Source: Membranipora membranacea
Taxonomy: Eukaryota; Bryozoa; Gymnolaemata; Cheilostomatida; Membraniporidae
NCBI GenBank assembly: GCA_914767715.1
Contig: OU612066.1
Coordinates: forward strand, 6,825,001 to 6,889,000
Reading direction: 5' to 3'
DNA length: 64,000 nt
Shown one piece after another: positions 11,380 through 26,300 of this stretch. The position numbers and the translations under genes are program-made. The notes beneath the pieces are model-generated. The model was not told the DNA's origin, did no database searches, and was given only the letters and a program-made list of their open reading frames with translations. Position 1 is the stretch's first letter; each line of letters opens with the position of its first letter.

Positions 11380-14300
11380 ATGGCGGGTCTCAAATCCTTG
11401 CCTACGATTCAACTTATACCCTGTTTTGTGCTGCTGTTTGGGATTGTAAGGTAAGATAATCAATCAACTTTAGCTACGTTTTGATTAAAAAATCAGGATA
11501 TATGATCTTTTTTGCTGTGAGTGAAACCACGGATTTTCGAAGTTGCCATGGTATGATACGAGTTAACTAAGGAATTTTGTGGTGAATGCTGCTCTCGATT
11601 TAATCATAGGCCTATGCGGAGAATGCCATATCTATTTATTAGTTAACAGGTTGTACAAAAAATGAGAAAACTCTTTATCGCCATGTTTTATAGCCAAACA
11701 GTAGATCCTGCTGTCTGTTTCGTTTCACACCATCATTTTTATCGATCCTCTGTTTTTCCAGCTGTGCAAACTATACTCTGATGGTGCCAAGTACAGTAAA
11801 TGCTGGTAGCACTCTGGATTGCTTACTCACTGTTTTATATGACTCTCCGAGCGATGTGACCACCACAGTAAGCAGTAGCAGCACCGGAGAAACAATATCA
11901 TCAGTGCAATCTCCTAACGGTAACGGTAAGTCACACACACACCACATACACACACACTCAATTATTTAATTACTTAGAAACCTCGGCTATCCATTCTGTT
12001 TATTTCAGCGCATAATAAGATAAATGCTTGTTAATCCAGAATTGGCTCCGACTCTTTATTCCACGATACTCTGAATGCTATAAATTTGACGACAAATTTG
12101 TCAGACAAGTCTGCTATATAAGGCTAACAGTAACAACATAGGGATTTTCTCACTGATATATATATTCATACCAACGTTTTTATATCTGCTTAGGAGCTGT
12201 AATTTATCACAATATGGATCTAACTAATTGTCATCGTTTTTATTTTCAAAGACCATTGGTTTTGTCTACGCCTGTCAACATAATCAAGACATACCTGGGT
12301 GGAAAATGTATAATAAAGTCACAAAATCAAACAAGTCATCATATTATGTATAAAGTAGTTTGCTGAGGTTACCAGTAAATTAAAATGTGGATTTGATTGG
12401 ATGTGGCTATGCAGTAATATTTTGCTGTAAATTTATTCAAGCTAGGTCGCTGTATCCCATCTCATTCATATTTCTTTATGCATTTATGTACCACGAGTGT
12501 ACGGTAGAAATAATTTCTTTTTAAATTTTGCATGCATTAATGGCAAAATAGCAGGTTTAATTATTCAAACAACCTCTGCAATATCTTGTTGTTGAGTAAT
12601 CTTTTTTTATGACATTTTGTTTATCTTCAGCTTATTACTACAGCTTGCAATACTTATCTTTTAATTATACTGCTATTTGAGTGTCATTGAATAGCAACAA
12701 TGTGACTAATACTGTTCTTATTGTTTGTAGGTGCAGTTACACCTATTAACATTCAGGTATGTTGTTGCCTTTTAGTAATTTGATACCTTCTTACGCGTCA
12801 ACTTTTAGTATTTAGTATGTTTGAGAGCAAAGTTGGCAAAGATCATCTTTACATGTCATTCAGGATTGAAATTGTTTATTAATGTTTATTACTAATCAGG
12901 GGACGTGCATTTTACATTCAGAAGAATTTATGATATTCTGATGTCATCTTGTCATACATGATTTATCGATGTCAGACAGGAGAGGCTTAATTTTATTTTT
13001 ATTTCTGGCTAGCAAATGTGTCATCCATCGATAAGCACTGCCATGTCTTTGCTGTTTTGAGTCTTCGGACTGAGACAGTAGCTTGTGACTTTGACAAACC
13101 TTTTTTAAACCAACCACATTTTGTGTGCTTACCTGAATGTTCCCCTACCCTAAAGGAGAAAAGTATTTGCAGGAGGAAAATTTCGTATTTTCACCCGTGC
13201 GAGAAATAGCTACTTTTTAGGCTAGTTAACATTAACTCATCTCTTTAATTTTAAAAGACTACCACCTCATCTAGCCAAATGAAGTGCTAGCTAACATTGA
13301 GTGACCCCCAAACTGTGCAATGCCTTTACTGGTCAGGCTCAGCGCCTTTGGGTCTATGCTCGACAGCGGGCACTGTGCTGACTCGTGCATCGACTGATCT
13401 TCTTGTGCGGATACTTTCCATATGTGTCCATCGGGACAGCCATCAGTTGTTGCTTTAAAATATAGATTGTATATTTGTGGCCATTTGTATTGTATAGTTG
13501 TTTTCTTCTTTACTACAGATTCCTGATGGTTATAGTGGTCAGTATGATCTTGAGATATCCAATGATGTTTTTACTGCGGAGGTGGAGTTCAAAGTAGTCT
13601 CAGTGCCATATGCGATACTTATCCAGACGGATAAACCAATCTACAAACCCTCTCAAACAGGTGAGGCCTATTTATCAATCCAATACACATGTGAATATGA
13701 CAGGGTCAGCTCCTAGGACCTGTCCCGCCTCGCAAAATATAAATAAGTTAATAATTATGGTCCATATTTAACGTGGAAACAGCCACTTGTGTGATTTTCG
13801 ATCTTTCTTGCACCATCTAAAGTGCATGATGCTGGTAATTGTGTAAAAAAGTACACATAATAATGTTATTTCAGCTTTCCAGGGTATAATTGTTATCACC
13901 CTGTTTGTTTAGCTGTAGTAGCACTGGAATAACTTCACTATAATCAATATCACTGTGAGATAATGATGAAAACTTGGGATTGTTGTTAGAATAGCAAAGT
14001 TTCTCGTTTTTCAACTTGATCATGAGTTCCTTGTTCAACGTAATAACTAAATATGTGATTTAATGTATTGACCTGCATTGTTATACAAGTCAAAATGGGT
14101 GGAGTTGCATTTTTGTAATAGGATAGAATCACTCACAAGGTATAAAATATAAATGTATAGGTCTCAAATCAATATGTCATCTCATATTTTTATCATGATG
14201 GAGGCCTTTTCTCATGAGTTTGTTGTCTCATATTTCAGTTAATATCAGAGTGGCTGTCATCGATCACAACCTGCTGCCAAGAAATGAGACAATAGATGTT

Positions 14301-17300
14301 ATCATCGAGGTTTGTAATCATCGCAATTGCAATTTATTCTTCTCATCCTGTTATACGAAGGTTATAGGCATTGGCTATAAATTAAAAAATATGAAATTAT
14401 GAAAAGTTAAAAATATATTATTAAATATTTTCATTACGGCTTAAAGATCAAGTTAAGATATCATGGGAGCCTCAACCCTATCATGTTCTAGCCTATGGTG
14501 TCAAATAATGGGGAGTAAGGCGATAATATACATCTAGTAATTATATTCTAATAAGGGTAAGGCTAAATTAACTGGATCTATTTAGAATGATATAGGTTTT
14601 ATGTGTGTAAAAATATGGTCAATTTGTGAAATAGTACATTACACCATTCAGTTGTCAAAATTGCAGGTGATGTGGAGAGGTGTTTTTGGTTTAAATTGAT
14701 GCTTAAAAGAGTTACTAGGTGAGGGATTCTATTTCACTGCCTCAAAAAACCAAACAATGAACTGGAACAGATCTAAAGAAAAAGGAATTGCTGCCTTGCC
14801 TGTATCGTGTGTCAAGACTTTTCTGTAAATATACATCGCTACTCTTCGGTGTTTCACTCAGTGACATGACATTGATTATTATCTGTATTGTCAGTATTTT
14901 CTGCATGTTGACAGGATGCTGAGGGGAATAAAATAAGACAGTGGAGAACAGAGAAACTAGAGATGGGATTAGCTCAATTCTCACTTCCTCTGTCCGATAG
15001 ACCTCCTCTCGGAGAATGGACTATTACTGTCTCCACTGATGTGAGTGGTCTTATAATATTGTTGCAATTTTATCTGTCTAGTGTTGTTGTTGATGCCTTG
15101 TGCATTCAAGGAACTCGAGTTTTAGGAGTGCAGTGATGCAGTTCAATATAACAGAAGCTAAACACTAAAATTTAGTGTCCTTCATGTTCTCATAGAGATT
15201 TGAATTCCGGCAACAAATTTATCGCATGAAGACCAACGATAGTGAGATACTGAGACACTGCGAGCCTTCCTATCATACCCAATGAACTTACTACTGTTTG
15301 TCACCCATACAATATCAGATAACTTAAAACTGCTCGCAAAGTCACACCTGGGCTTGAGTGAACAACGTACCAAGTGACTGACCTAAAATATTCCACTGTT
15401 CGGTGTCCTGGTACATGCTTAAATTGCTGCTTGTTTCCACAATAAAAAGCTACAATGGTTCCTGCCAGTACCTGATACGTACTGCCGCAACACTTCTAGG
15501 CCGAGGGCTTCATTTGGGATAGAGATCATTGATAAATATCACAGATCTATTTATGATTAAATAGCGCCTTAAAGGTTGTAATTATGTACACCAGTCCCAA
15601 TGTAGGCCTAGGCTGTACCATGCCGTTCCAGCGACTGAACCCCTTTCATAGCCTTAGGTCTGCACACATCATGATGGGTGCCTTTTGTAAACCCTTAGCT
15701 TTATGATATGCCACGAAGCCTATTGTATTTGTTCGATGCTCAATGTATTGTATTGAAGTAAGCCTGAGTCTATTGATAGAGCCGTGGCATGGTACACACT
15801 GATACACGGTCGTACAGTCATGTGTAAAGGCCTATAGAAGAGAATTGCTGCTCTGCACTAGTTTGTACTCAATAGCTAGTCAATACGCTGGGTAAACAAT
15901 GTCGTGTTTGCTTGTTTTTTCATTCAGTAGGTAGTTCAAAACCTTGAAAGTAGAACTAGAGCGCTTCATGAGGGATTCCTGATATGATAAGAAAATATAC
16001 ACAATGACACAAAGGACGCTCATTCAAGGATGCCATAATTGACTCATCGATAGATTACTACATAACATACATAACATGACACTTCCCTGTTTCTACAGAA
16101 TGACTGATTTTAGAGCCACCTCTCAAAATTTGCTCCAAAAGATGAACACTTATTGCTCTCATATATCGGCTAACATTGATGAAGAATGGTTTGGTGTCAC
16201 ACGTCACATTTTTATTGGTTTAATGCCTAAGGCAAACCATACACATAGTGGAAAATGGGAAATATACTCTTAGTTTGCAACCTTTATTGCTGGCGGCCCC
16301 ATATCTCCCAGGTTTCTGACACAAGCCACCCTATTTTAAGGTCTGGCGGTGTCAGTGTGTCGTGCACTTTTAAAGTTTGGCAAGACGTGCTACAGTCACA
16401 GACTGTACTGTTATATAGATCACCACTAGTTCACATTGCTTTGTAATATCAGACTGATGTGTAAAACAGATTCTCTCTTATTGTATGTTTATTTAGCACA
16501 TCGTTATAGGGAGCAAACTCAAAAAGCATTACTCAATGAGAGGGAGCATGTCAGTTTACTTGTCTAAGTATTTACAGCAGGTGCAGCCCACTGACATTAG
16601 CCTTAAATATAAGCATTTCATAGTAATGACGCAAATGTTTCCATTACATTTTTCAGACTGCACAACAAGAGAAGACAATCAAGATTGATGAATATGGTGA
16701 GATATTTCTTTTATTTTTTTCTTGTAAACTCTTTGGAGTGCTCATCAAGAACCAGACAACAATCTTTGTTTATAACCATCTTCAAGTCCACTCCTTCGCA
16801 AGAAAATTTAAGGTGGGCAGAATAAATTAAATAGATTTCCCATCTACCTCCTTAGCCTATCTTGACAAACGAAGTTGTCAAGACAGGACATTATATTTTC
16901 CACATTGGACTATTATTTTACCACTTACGGTCACAACACAGGGTCAACCAGGTCAACATTTCATTATATTCCTTTTCTACAGTTCTACCTAGGTTTGAGG
17001 TGACAGTAAACCTTCCATCTTACATTCTAAAGAGCTACCAAGAGGTCGATCTGGAGGTGTCTGCACAGTAAGTACCAGTGCCTTTCTCTTGAACAATGGA
17101 TGGAATATCCTTGTCCACAACTTTTTCATAATTAACTAGTACATGGTATCAACAGATAATGTAACTGCACTAAAATCGGTATTTTCGAGACTACCCAAAG
17201 ACCAATGTATGTTTAGTCAGGCAGTTACTTATGATTAAGAATTATCTTCCTGACTATAACATGCATCGGGGTTTGAGATGTCTTTAAATTGACAGATGTA

Positions 17301-20300
17301 GCATAAACAATAACCATAGCAGAGCTACTGAAAATGAAAATTTACTGCCAATAATGTAAGGAATTATTACCAAAAATACGATCATTTTTTGTCAAGAATG
17401 ACTTTCATCACTTTTACTAATTCCTTAGGTACACATACGGAGAGGATGTTATTGGAGATCTGTCTTTGGTCATCACGACCACAACTGGAACCATCACTAA
17501 AGATGGATACCAGGTAAACTATCCACCTGCTTCTCTGCTGTGAGAATAAAGTGTTACCAGTTTGAGGCTCGAATAGCTTGTATTGGCTTTCATAATGACA
17601 TTTTGATGTTGTAGTGTCAAAATGTCATGAAACTGAAGAAATTAAGAACTCGAGTGATATAACTTCATACATATCCGCTGCTTTATTTGAAATGTTGGTG
17701 TACTGTAAATTCTGTTTTCTTGCCAGAATTTGAATTAACATCTTCATATTGAAAAAAGTACTGCTGTTTTATTTTACTAACATACATGAAGCATCTGATA
17801 AGCATCTGTTAAATCTCCAACGCTGTAATATTACAGATTTCTGGCACCAAGTCCCTAACCTTAGCCTTGTCAGACCTACAGGAGCTTGGTTTGACTGACG
17901 GTACCTCTATGACAGTGCAGGCCTCAGTGTACGAGCCCTTATCTGGTAAAACTCTCTCAGGATCCTCTCAGACTCCTATAGAGAGCTCTCACTACCAGAT
18001 ATCCTTCATGGAGATAAACAGTAAATCCTACAGAGCCGGTCAGACCTACACATGCTATGTGAGTGTTTGAATTATATTATGTAATCATGTGCAATCAATA
18101 CCATTTGCAAGTGAAACGGAAATGGAACCTTGAATTATTCCGTTTGGTTTCATGTACTGTTTGTTGTATTTTGCTATTAGGTTGAGTCTCTATAGCTATA
18201 CTTTGTGAGAAGTGTAAGTGTTTGACAATTTTGTGCCAAAGTATACAGAATTCTAAGCTCTGTTACATTAACAAAAAATCATTAGTACTCGTAAAATACT
18301 TGGACAATGATAACATAACAATTAAGAGTTTTGCTGCTCAAATACAGATTGGCTCTGTTGGCTCATGCATTCTGTTTGACGACACTGATTCTTTAGACAA
18401 GTGCTTTTAATTCTTGATTTAGAATTTTTCACAAGTACCCATGTACCGTAGAAAATAGTAAGTGTTAATGAGATATATGCGTATGTGTGGGATGAGGTCA
18501 GTGTGGCTAAATGGGACTGGCTGATGACATCAATCGGTGCCTAGGCTCGATTCACTCACGAAAATAAACATCCGCTGTCAGAATTCATACACCACCTCCA
18601 CACATTTCTCCGTCGATACCATTTATCACCTTGGTTTATGCATGTTTCTCTTATGGTTTCTGCGAGAGTTTCATTAAGTTCTTGTCTTCTCTTATTCAGT
18701 ATGAGATAGCCAAGCCTGACGGATCTCGTGTTGATGATCAGGGTATGATTCTCACTGCTACTCTGAAGGGAGAATCCTACTCAGGTGGTTCTACAACATT
18801 AGAGACTGTCGATGTGCCTGTACCTACCGATGGTACAGTGTCCGTCTCAGTACAGGTCCCTGCAGAAATCGCCGACTACTACATGCTCTCACTGGATTCA
18901 ATGGTGAGGCCAAATGGAAATTTTTGGTTTGATGTATGGTATACTTTTACTCATGCCGGACTAGTGTCTTTTCATGACGTCACTTGGCAAAACACATTCC
19001 AAACCACTTGCTAATTGACTGAAAATTTCTATGCAGAAGGGACCTGCAACGATTATTGGCGCCAGTATTTCCTTTATATGTTTACTTCTCTCTATTCCCA
19101 AAATATAACGATTGCGTTAGTTTTAGGTTATTTTGATACAATTCCATAATGACAAAAAAAATTGTTTTCTGTAATTGATCTGTTCCTTTCTTCTTTAGCT
19201 GACTCTTAGTGATCAGACAACGAGAAAAGGCACTACAGAAGATCTGTCCAAGTTTGATTCTGTAAATGATGATGTATCTCTACAGATAAGCTCTGATGTG
19301 ACCGGAGTACCAAACGTGAATATAATATTATATAATGTTATCTATATTATACATAAATATTATAACTCTATATGTCATAACACAATGTTAACTCAGTTTG
19401 GATATTCTCTACTCATAGAGAAAATAGAATGCTGCTCTAATCGTAATTAATTTCTTATAAGCCAATATTTAATTAAGTCTAGGTATAATAATATTGTTGG
19501 ATAAAAGTACGAAGATCCATGATATAAGGCAATCACGAGGAGCCAAGACCTTACCGCTATTCATTTTTTCACTTCGCTCACCAATAGTGATTTTTTCACA
19601 TCCAGGTGGGAGATTCCGTAGCAGTCACAGTGTCATCCTCCAGCAGAACCGGAACATTTGTATACTTAGCCTCGTCTCGTGCTAGAATCATAGCATACGG
19701 CAGCGGTACGCTAGACTCGCCCACCTTCAATCTGCCAATAACACAGGAGTTTACACCACAGGCTACACTGCTGGTCTATGCTGTAGTAGGTGGTGAACTG
19801 CTGGCTGACTCCATTCAGTTTAATGTCGAGGGTACATTCCTAAATGAGGTAAGATTATTTATTGGCTTATTGCCAAGTAATGCCATCAATCATTATAGAC
19901 ATGGTTCGTTTAGAATTCAGATGCTTGGCTATGATCTGTCCCAGTATTTTACTTTCTAAAGCACTTATTCGAATTGTTTAAATTTATACACCAGAATCAT
20001 ATTCGTCACTGCTCTCTCTGTATGGCTCATTGCATGTTCTGTACTGACACATCTCTCATTGCTGATATTATAGGTTAGCCTGGAGTTCAGATCGAGCGCG
20101 GACTCCGTAATCACTGAGGCTAAGCCTGGTGACGATGTCAAGGTCAGGGTTGAGACCGAGGCTGGCTCCACTGTCGGCCTGCTGTCTGTAGATAAAAGTG
20201 TACTGCTTCTGGGCAGCGGTAACGACATCACCCAGTCGCAGGTAAATTAACTGCTGCTAATTTATTGCATGTATACTTGTCCAGTAGCTAGATTGTCTTC

Positions 20301-23300
20301 AATGATAAATATTGATCAGTTTCTCAATCTGGCACTTCACGACCTTGACTGGGACATGATTTTGACCTTGTGGATATGGATTTTCATTGCTGAGCATGTT
20401 CGAATGATTTCAATGCCAACAATTATAGCATTAAATTTTAGTCTATGTTCCCCACGGTCAGGCAATGTTTTACTGTTTTGATGATGATTTAATGAAATCA
20501 TGCGCACCAGGTTGTGCTACAATAAAGATGACAAAACATAATAGAATCAGTAGATAGACGATGATGGTGATGTTAAATGTTAAAATTACTTCAAATTTTA
20601 CATAACAGTGATCGCCTTTCTCAGCCAGTGTTATGGAGGAAAGAGTAAAAGAGTAATGTCAGTTTTGCTTGACGTATATGTGTGCATATCTTTATTATCT
20701 CACCTGGTATAAATTCTACACATGACTGTCCTCAGCTTGATATTGTTCCCTTTACAGATACTGACAGAGCTGATGGCCCTTGTACAGACTGAGTCCGAGT
20801 GTGGAGATAACGATGACAGCGAGCCGTTCCGATTCTTCTGGTTCCCTCGATTCGGAGGCTCATCTTCTGAGGATGTCGTCTCTGTAGGTCTTGATCCATC
20901 TCTCTCTTTTATGAGTTTTTTTGTAAATCTCGCTTTTCATATGCACATGTAATTGATATTCTAAGGTTTTGTTTTTACATTTATTAAAGGGCAACCAAGG
21001 TTTCGCAGCAATGCATTAATGGGTAGCAAATAATGTGCTGGGCAGCATCAGCTTTGTGCATTACGCGATGCAAAACTCAAAGTAGTTGCTGACTCTAAGC
21101 AGGGTAACACTTCAGTTTAGGGGAGGTTCCAAGACATTGCTGTAATGATGATAGAGCACAGGCTAAATAATAACAGGAACAGGAAACTGCTCTGTGGTTT
21201 TCTATTTTAGCTGAGTTTGAGTGCCTGATGGAAGAAATGTTTCACAAGAATTCTGGCTGAATAATCATCCGAATTATATTTTGTCTTTTTCCCCATGCAG
21301 AAGGTGCAATCTGCTATTAATCAATGGCCATCGATGAGAAGTTGTTTGAAACCTTGGTTGCACTTTAATATTGCAAGTTCATAATAATGCATTTCAGTTA
21401 TCGTAATTTTGCCGACCACTGCAGCTCTGGCCTTGTTGCAGAATATTTCACTCTTGATTACGCCTGACAGTGGTCAGTGAGATGATAATGATTTGGAAAC
21501 CCATTTCCGTTGAAACTCTTCCTTTAGAATAACTGTACTTGGAAACCAAGTTCCACTAAAAATATCTACCTTTACCGCTAATCGGTGCAAATACAGTCAT
21601 CGTCAGCAATGACGACAGCAATATTATAATATAACATCCCTCTGGTGCACAGCTGAACTTAATAGGCAGCATGATAAACTGTTACGGTGCAGGTGCACTA
21701 AATGCTGATTAGGTAAACATGATTGGTGAGAAAATGTCTTCAGTCAGATGTGGCACGGTCAGTTGTTACTAAATGTATGTTTGTGATGCACATTCCTAGC
21801 TTGAGTCGCAGTACCATGATAAGTCCAAATCATTTGAATTGCAGTACCATATCCAATTTTATTTAAAATAATATGTGCCTTGCAGGGTGCAGGATTGAAA
21901 GTCGTGACAGATGCTGATCTTAAAGAATGCAGACCTGGTAAGTTTTGGTGTGACAACAGTTTGTGGACACAAGCTTCTCTTGATGATTGTTTTGCAAGGA
22001 CTGCTATGATGCTATGACTTATCTTTAACATTTTGTAGCCTTGGACAAAAATAAGAACTGGCTTTGCAATATTTGAATTTCGAAAGAAAGATTCTGATCC
22101 AACAATATCAGTTTTCATAATATGAACATTGTGTAATATACTTTCAATGCTCCTGGCAATTCACTTTGCTCTTCCACTTACTACGCATTGTAACCTTATG
22201 ATTTGCATGTATGATTGTGATGTAATAATATGCCATGCTGTGAGATTGAGGATAGACTTGTACGCTTTATTTGATGGGAGGGATGTTTTCAGGTTTTTGC
22301 ACTCTTAACTGTATCTAGCAACCCTTCCGCAGAAAGGACTCGCAGATCAACTAAGGTTACCATCTGAGGCTCTCATATTCAGCCAAGAATAGCCATAATT
22401 TGTCAGACGGGCAGCAAGATAAATTTCTATTCATCTCGCAGCTAAATGCAGTTAAAATCTTGCAGTTTCAGCTCATAAAATGCAGCAGCTGCTAACAGTC
22501 AGGGAGTTATTTCCTCTTTCAAAAGAGTAGACGACTCAAATCTTGTTAACCGGCATTCATCTGTAGTTATCAACCTTAGCCTTGTTTCTCTTTTTCTACA
22601 CTGATATTCATGCATTTCAGAGCAGCCACCCTTTTATGTGGATTTTGTAATGAGAGATAGTATTGCGAAACCGCCTCGACCAGCTCAACTCTCTGTATCC
22701 CAATCTGAAGAAGCACCTACTGTAAAACAGAGACGACTTTTCCCAGACACCTTGCTTTGGCTTATTAATCACAGGTCTAATGGCTTCCAATTCATCTGTT
22801 CCGATGACTTTGACCTTGAAAATTTCCTTGTTTACATCTCCTCTCTTTCTCCTTGCTGTTTAATTTGTTCACTCATTTTCTATCATCCCAACGTCAGCGT
22901 CAGCGTCGTGGATCCTTTGATGTGAGAGTTGGAGGTTTGCAATGATGATCCCTCGTCTATCATCCTGCTATCAAACATGTGCTTGGCGTACTGTCAGATT
23001 ATCTAGCAGTCTGTCTTTGGTGATTTAAAGATTCATTCTGAGTGCTCATCGTAGCTATTCATATTACTTATTTTCACCCTCCCTAAGATCTTAATACTTA
23101 AGTCCACCTCTACTATAAATAACCCGATGCTGAATGATAGCTCTCATTAGGAGTCTAAAAGTAATGCTCTCCACGCACAGATTACGGATATAATATCTAT
23201 TATGATGGCTTTGTGCCTGCGATGTACTATGAAATGGAATACGCTATGGCCGGGGCTGCGCCTGAAGATGATGAAGACATGAAAGCCACTGAAAAGGATA

Positions 23301-26300
23301 ACTCAGGTTCTGTGAAAAAGCGACAACTGTTCCCTGAGACATGGCTATGGGACATATCGGCAAGGTATGAATAAACGCGTGGTGCTCCCTGCAAACAGAG
23401 CCCTTCTCTAGCTGCTCTTCTCTACCCAACCCTTTACTCATATATGTTGCCTGATCCTCTCCTTTAGAATGGACTTACTGACAAAATATGAAAGCTGTTT
23501 TACTCAAACCTTCTATTTTTTCTCCTGCCTCTAACATCCTCTCCGTGATGCATAATCCATTCTGAATCTGTCTCTAGGAATCAACCGATATTGTAACTGT
23601 TTTCAGTTAGTATAGCAAAGTTGGTTCTGTATGCATTGCTTTGCGCTTCGGCTGTAACCATGAAATCTCTGAATGGGTTTATCAGCTTTTCTTCTTCACC
23701 GCTATTCCACACAAATCTAACATAACATCTACCAGATTTTCACAAAAGATATTTTATCAACCATTGTGGTTATCTGCACTACAGTTAGTGGGAAAGGTAT
23801 GTTTTATCGATCATTGCCAGTCAGGAATTCAGAGGATCATAAGCTTTCCATGATTTGAATGTGCTGCTTCGACTGTGGATGGCTTCTTTTTTCTTCATAT
23901 AATAGTTGCCTACTAGTCATGCTTGGAATGTATAACCCCATGTCATGTTATCTCTAGATAATCTTATTTCTTATCACAATCTTTGCTTTGCAGTCTTCTA
24001 TCGTAATATGAGATTGCCAGGGGGTGTCAGCGAGGTGGCCAGTCATCGACCTCCTGGTGTTGGCTCAGATGATATAAGCGCACCAGTGGTGAGCAAGAGA
24101 CAGTACTTCCCTGAGACATGGCTGTGGGATTTCACCCTCAGGTACATGACAATCTCTATTTCCATATGTCTCCATCTATTTCACTTGATCATTTTTTCTT
24201 TCTATTGCTGTTGTTCAGATCACTTCTCATCAGTCAAATATCATCATCAAATTTTCTGCCGCATTTACTCATTCTCAAATTGAACTGATTGTTGGTTGGT
24301 TTGGTGATGAGTAGAGACTTCTATCTTAGTCTTTGGGAGATGGTTTGCATTTTTTGCTGTCAATGGATGGTGATATGATGTTTCCACTGAACAGGAGGAT
24401 ATGAATGCCTCCAAAATGAATTTACATTCATATCCATAAGTCTGTAATTAATGATTCGTGTCTACTACTCATCCCTCGGACGTATAAATTCTGTATTTTT
24501 TAATATCGCTACACCTTTGTTGAGATGGCGGAAAGAGAGACAGGTGGGGCCATCAGGTCATCTGAACTTGTGGGTGGTTATCAGACACCTTCATATGCTG
24601 GCTGAGGTACATGAGGACTCTTTATTTTCATGGAAAGCAGTATCACATTCTGCAGTATCAAAATTCACGCTTCTAAAGGAGTTTGGTGTTTATGCCTAGG
24701 TCAGTGATTACCCAGTATGTAGAAGTTTTTGTGGTGGTTTTCTACTTCCTTGATCCTTGTGAGAGGATCTGCAATCTAAACTATTCGCAGAACATGTACA
24801 TGTGTCTGTGAGGCTTCCAAAGTAAGTCTGCTTCTAACATAGGTTGCTGCCAATGTTGTACTACCTCCTTGCACTTGGTGTTATTTCAGATTTTACAGAC
24901 TACAACATTTTTGCGGAGATGGCAGATGTCCGCTTTAACAGAGAAGGTGCGGCAGTCATGCCAGATGAAGACTTCGGTAGTACTTATTCACCTTCAGTCG
25001 CTAAACGACAGTTTTTCCCTGAAACCTGGCTTTGGGACTTGATGCCCAGGTAGTATAGTAATAACAAACAATATGATCTTCTTCTTTATCACGATCATGT
25101 TTACCGGAAGTCATCTCAGTATCACCTCCCACATCTCAGTATCTCCTTCCACATCTCAGTATCTCCTCCCACATCTCAGTATCTCCTCCCACATCTCAGT
25201 ATCTCCTCCCACATCTCAGTATCACCTCCTACATTATCACTCTACTCCCTCACAATTTGCTCTCCTGCCATACTATATTTGAGTATTATAGCCCGTCATA
25301 TATCACTGTATCACAGTTGTTGCTGTTGGAAAGAGTTTTCATCGGTGATTCCCTGTGGTTGTCTAGCTCAGAGGTCTCTTTACTTTCATGGGAAGTAGTA
25401 TCACAATCTGCTTATTGCAATCCAAGTTTGGTGTTTATGTCTGGGTCAGTGATTACCCAATATGCAGAGGTTCCTTCTCGTGGTGGTACTGTCCTGTTTT
25501 GACCCTTGTGAGAGGATTTGCTCGCTAAACTGCCTCCAGAAGATGATTAGTTATCTGCATATGATGTGAGGTTTTGTGAGCCCATGCAGATAAGTAAATC
25601 TGCTTCAAATGATGGTTGCTGCCATTGTTGTACATACCTCCTTGTACTTGATGTTATTTCAATTTTTTACAGACTACGGCATCTTTTTTCCTGAGATGGC
25701 AGATATTGCTAATGTACGCTTTAAAGGAGAGGGAGCAGCAGTCATGCCAGATGAAGACTCTGGTAGTACTAATTCACCTTCAGTCACCAAACGACAGTTT
25801 TTCCCTGAAACCTGGCTTTGGGACTTGATGCCAAGGTAGTATAGTAATAGCAAGCAATATGATCTTTATCATGATCATGCTTATCGGAAGTAATCTCAGT
25901 ATCACCTCCTACATTATCACTCTACTCCCTCACAATTTGCTCTCCTGCCACACTATTCGAGTATCATAGCCTGACATATCACTGTATCACAGTCTATGTG
26001 ATTGGAAGAAGTTTTCATCGATGATTCTCTGTGGTTGTCCGGTTCAGGGTTTCTCCAGTGTCTGAAAGGTTGTAGTTAATTCCCTAATTAGTTAGCAGCT
26101 TTATTTATTACACAGTCAGGTATTATCATGCGTGGTGGTAGTTATTTTTGCGTCTGAGGTAAGTCCTGAACTTACCCATTTTTTGTTTTAGATCTGTTCC
26201 CTGTATTCGTTCCTGGTGTTGCTTTGCCAATGCCTATGCCTGAAGCCGAAAGAATTGAGATATCAGCGATTGCTGCTCCTGACTCAGGCTATACTAAAAT

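Noticed and set aside
13018-13209. 63-codon ORF in a thioester gene intron
   Set aside because: It is not in phase with the flanking exons, lacks matching splice sites and resembles nothing in the family.
21759-22118. 119-codon minus-strand ORF across a thioester gene exon
   Set aside because: It runs antisense to a real exon and through introns, without family resemblance.
24495-24620. Possible relic of an eighth bait cassette (GAGATGGCGGAAAG resembles GAGATGGCAGATG of exon D)
   Set aside because: The similarity is short, the frame hits a stop and there is no FPETW motif or donor. It is more likely chance or duplicated intron sequence.
25112-25231. CRISPR-like array
   Set aside because: The copies are contiguous without spacers, in an animal intron. 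It is a minisatellite.
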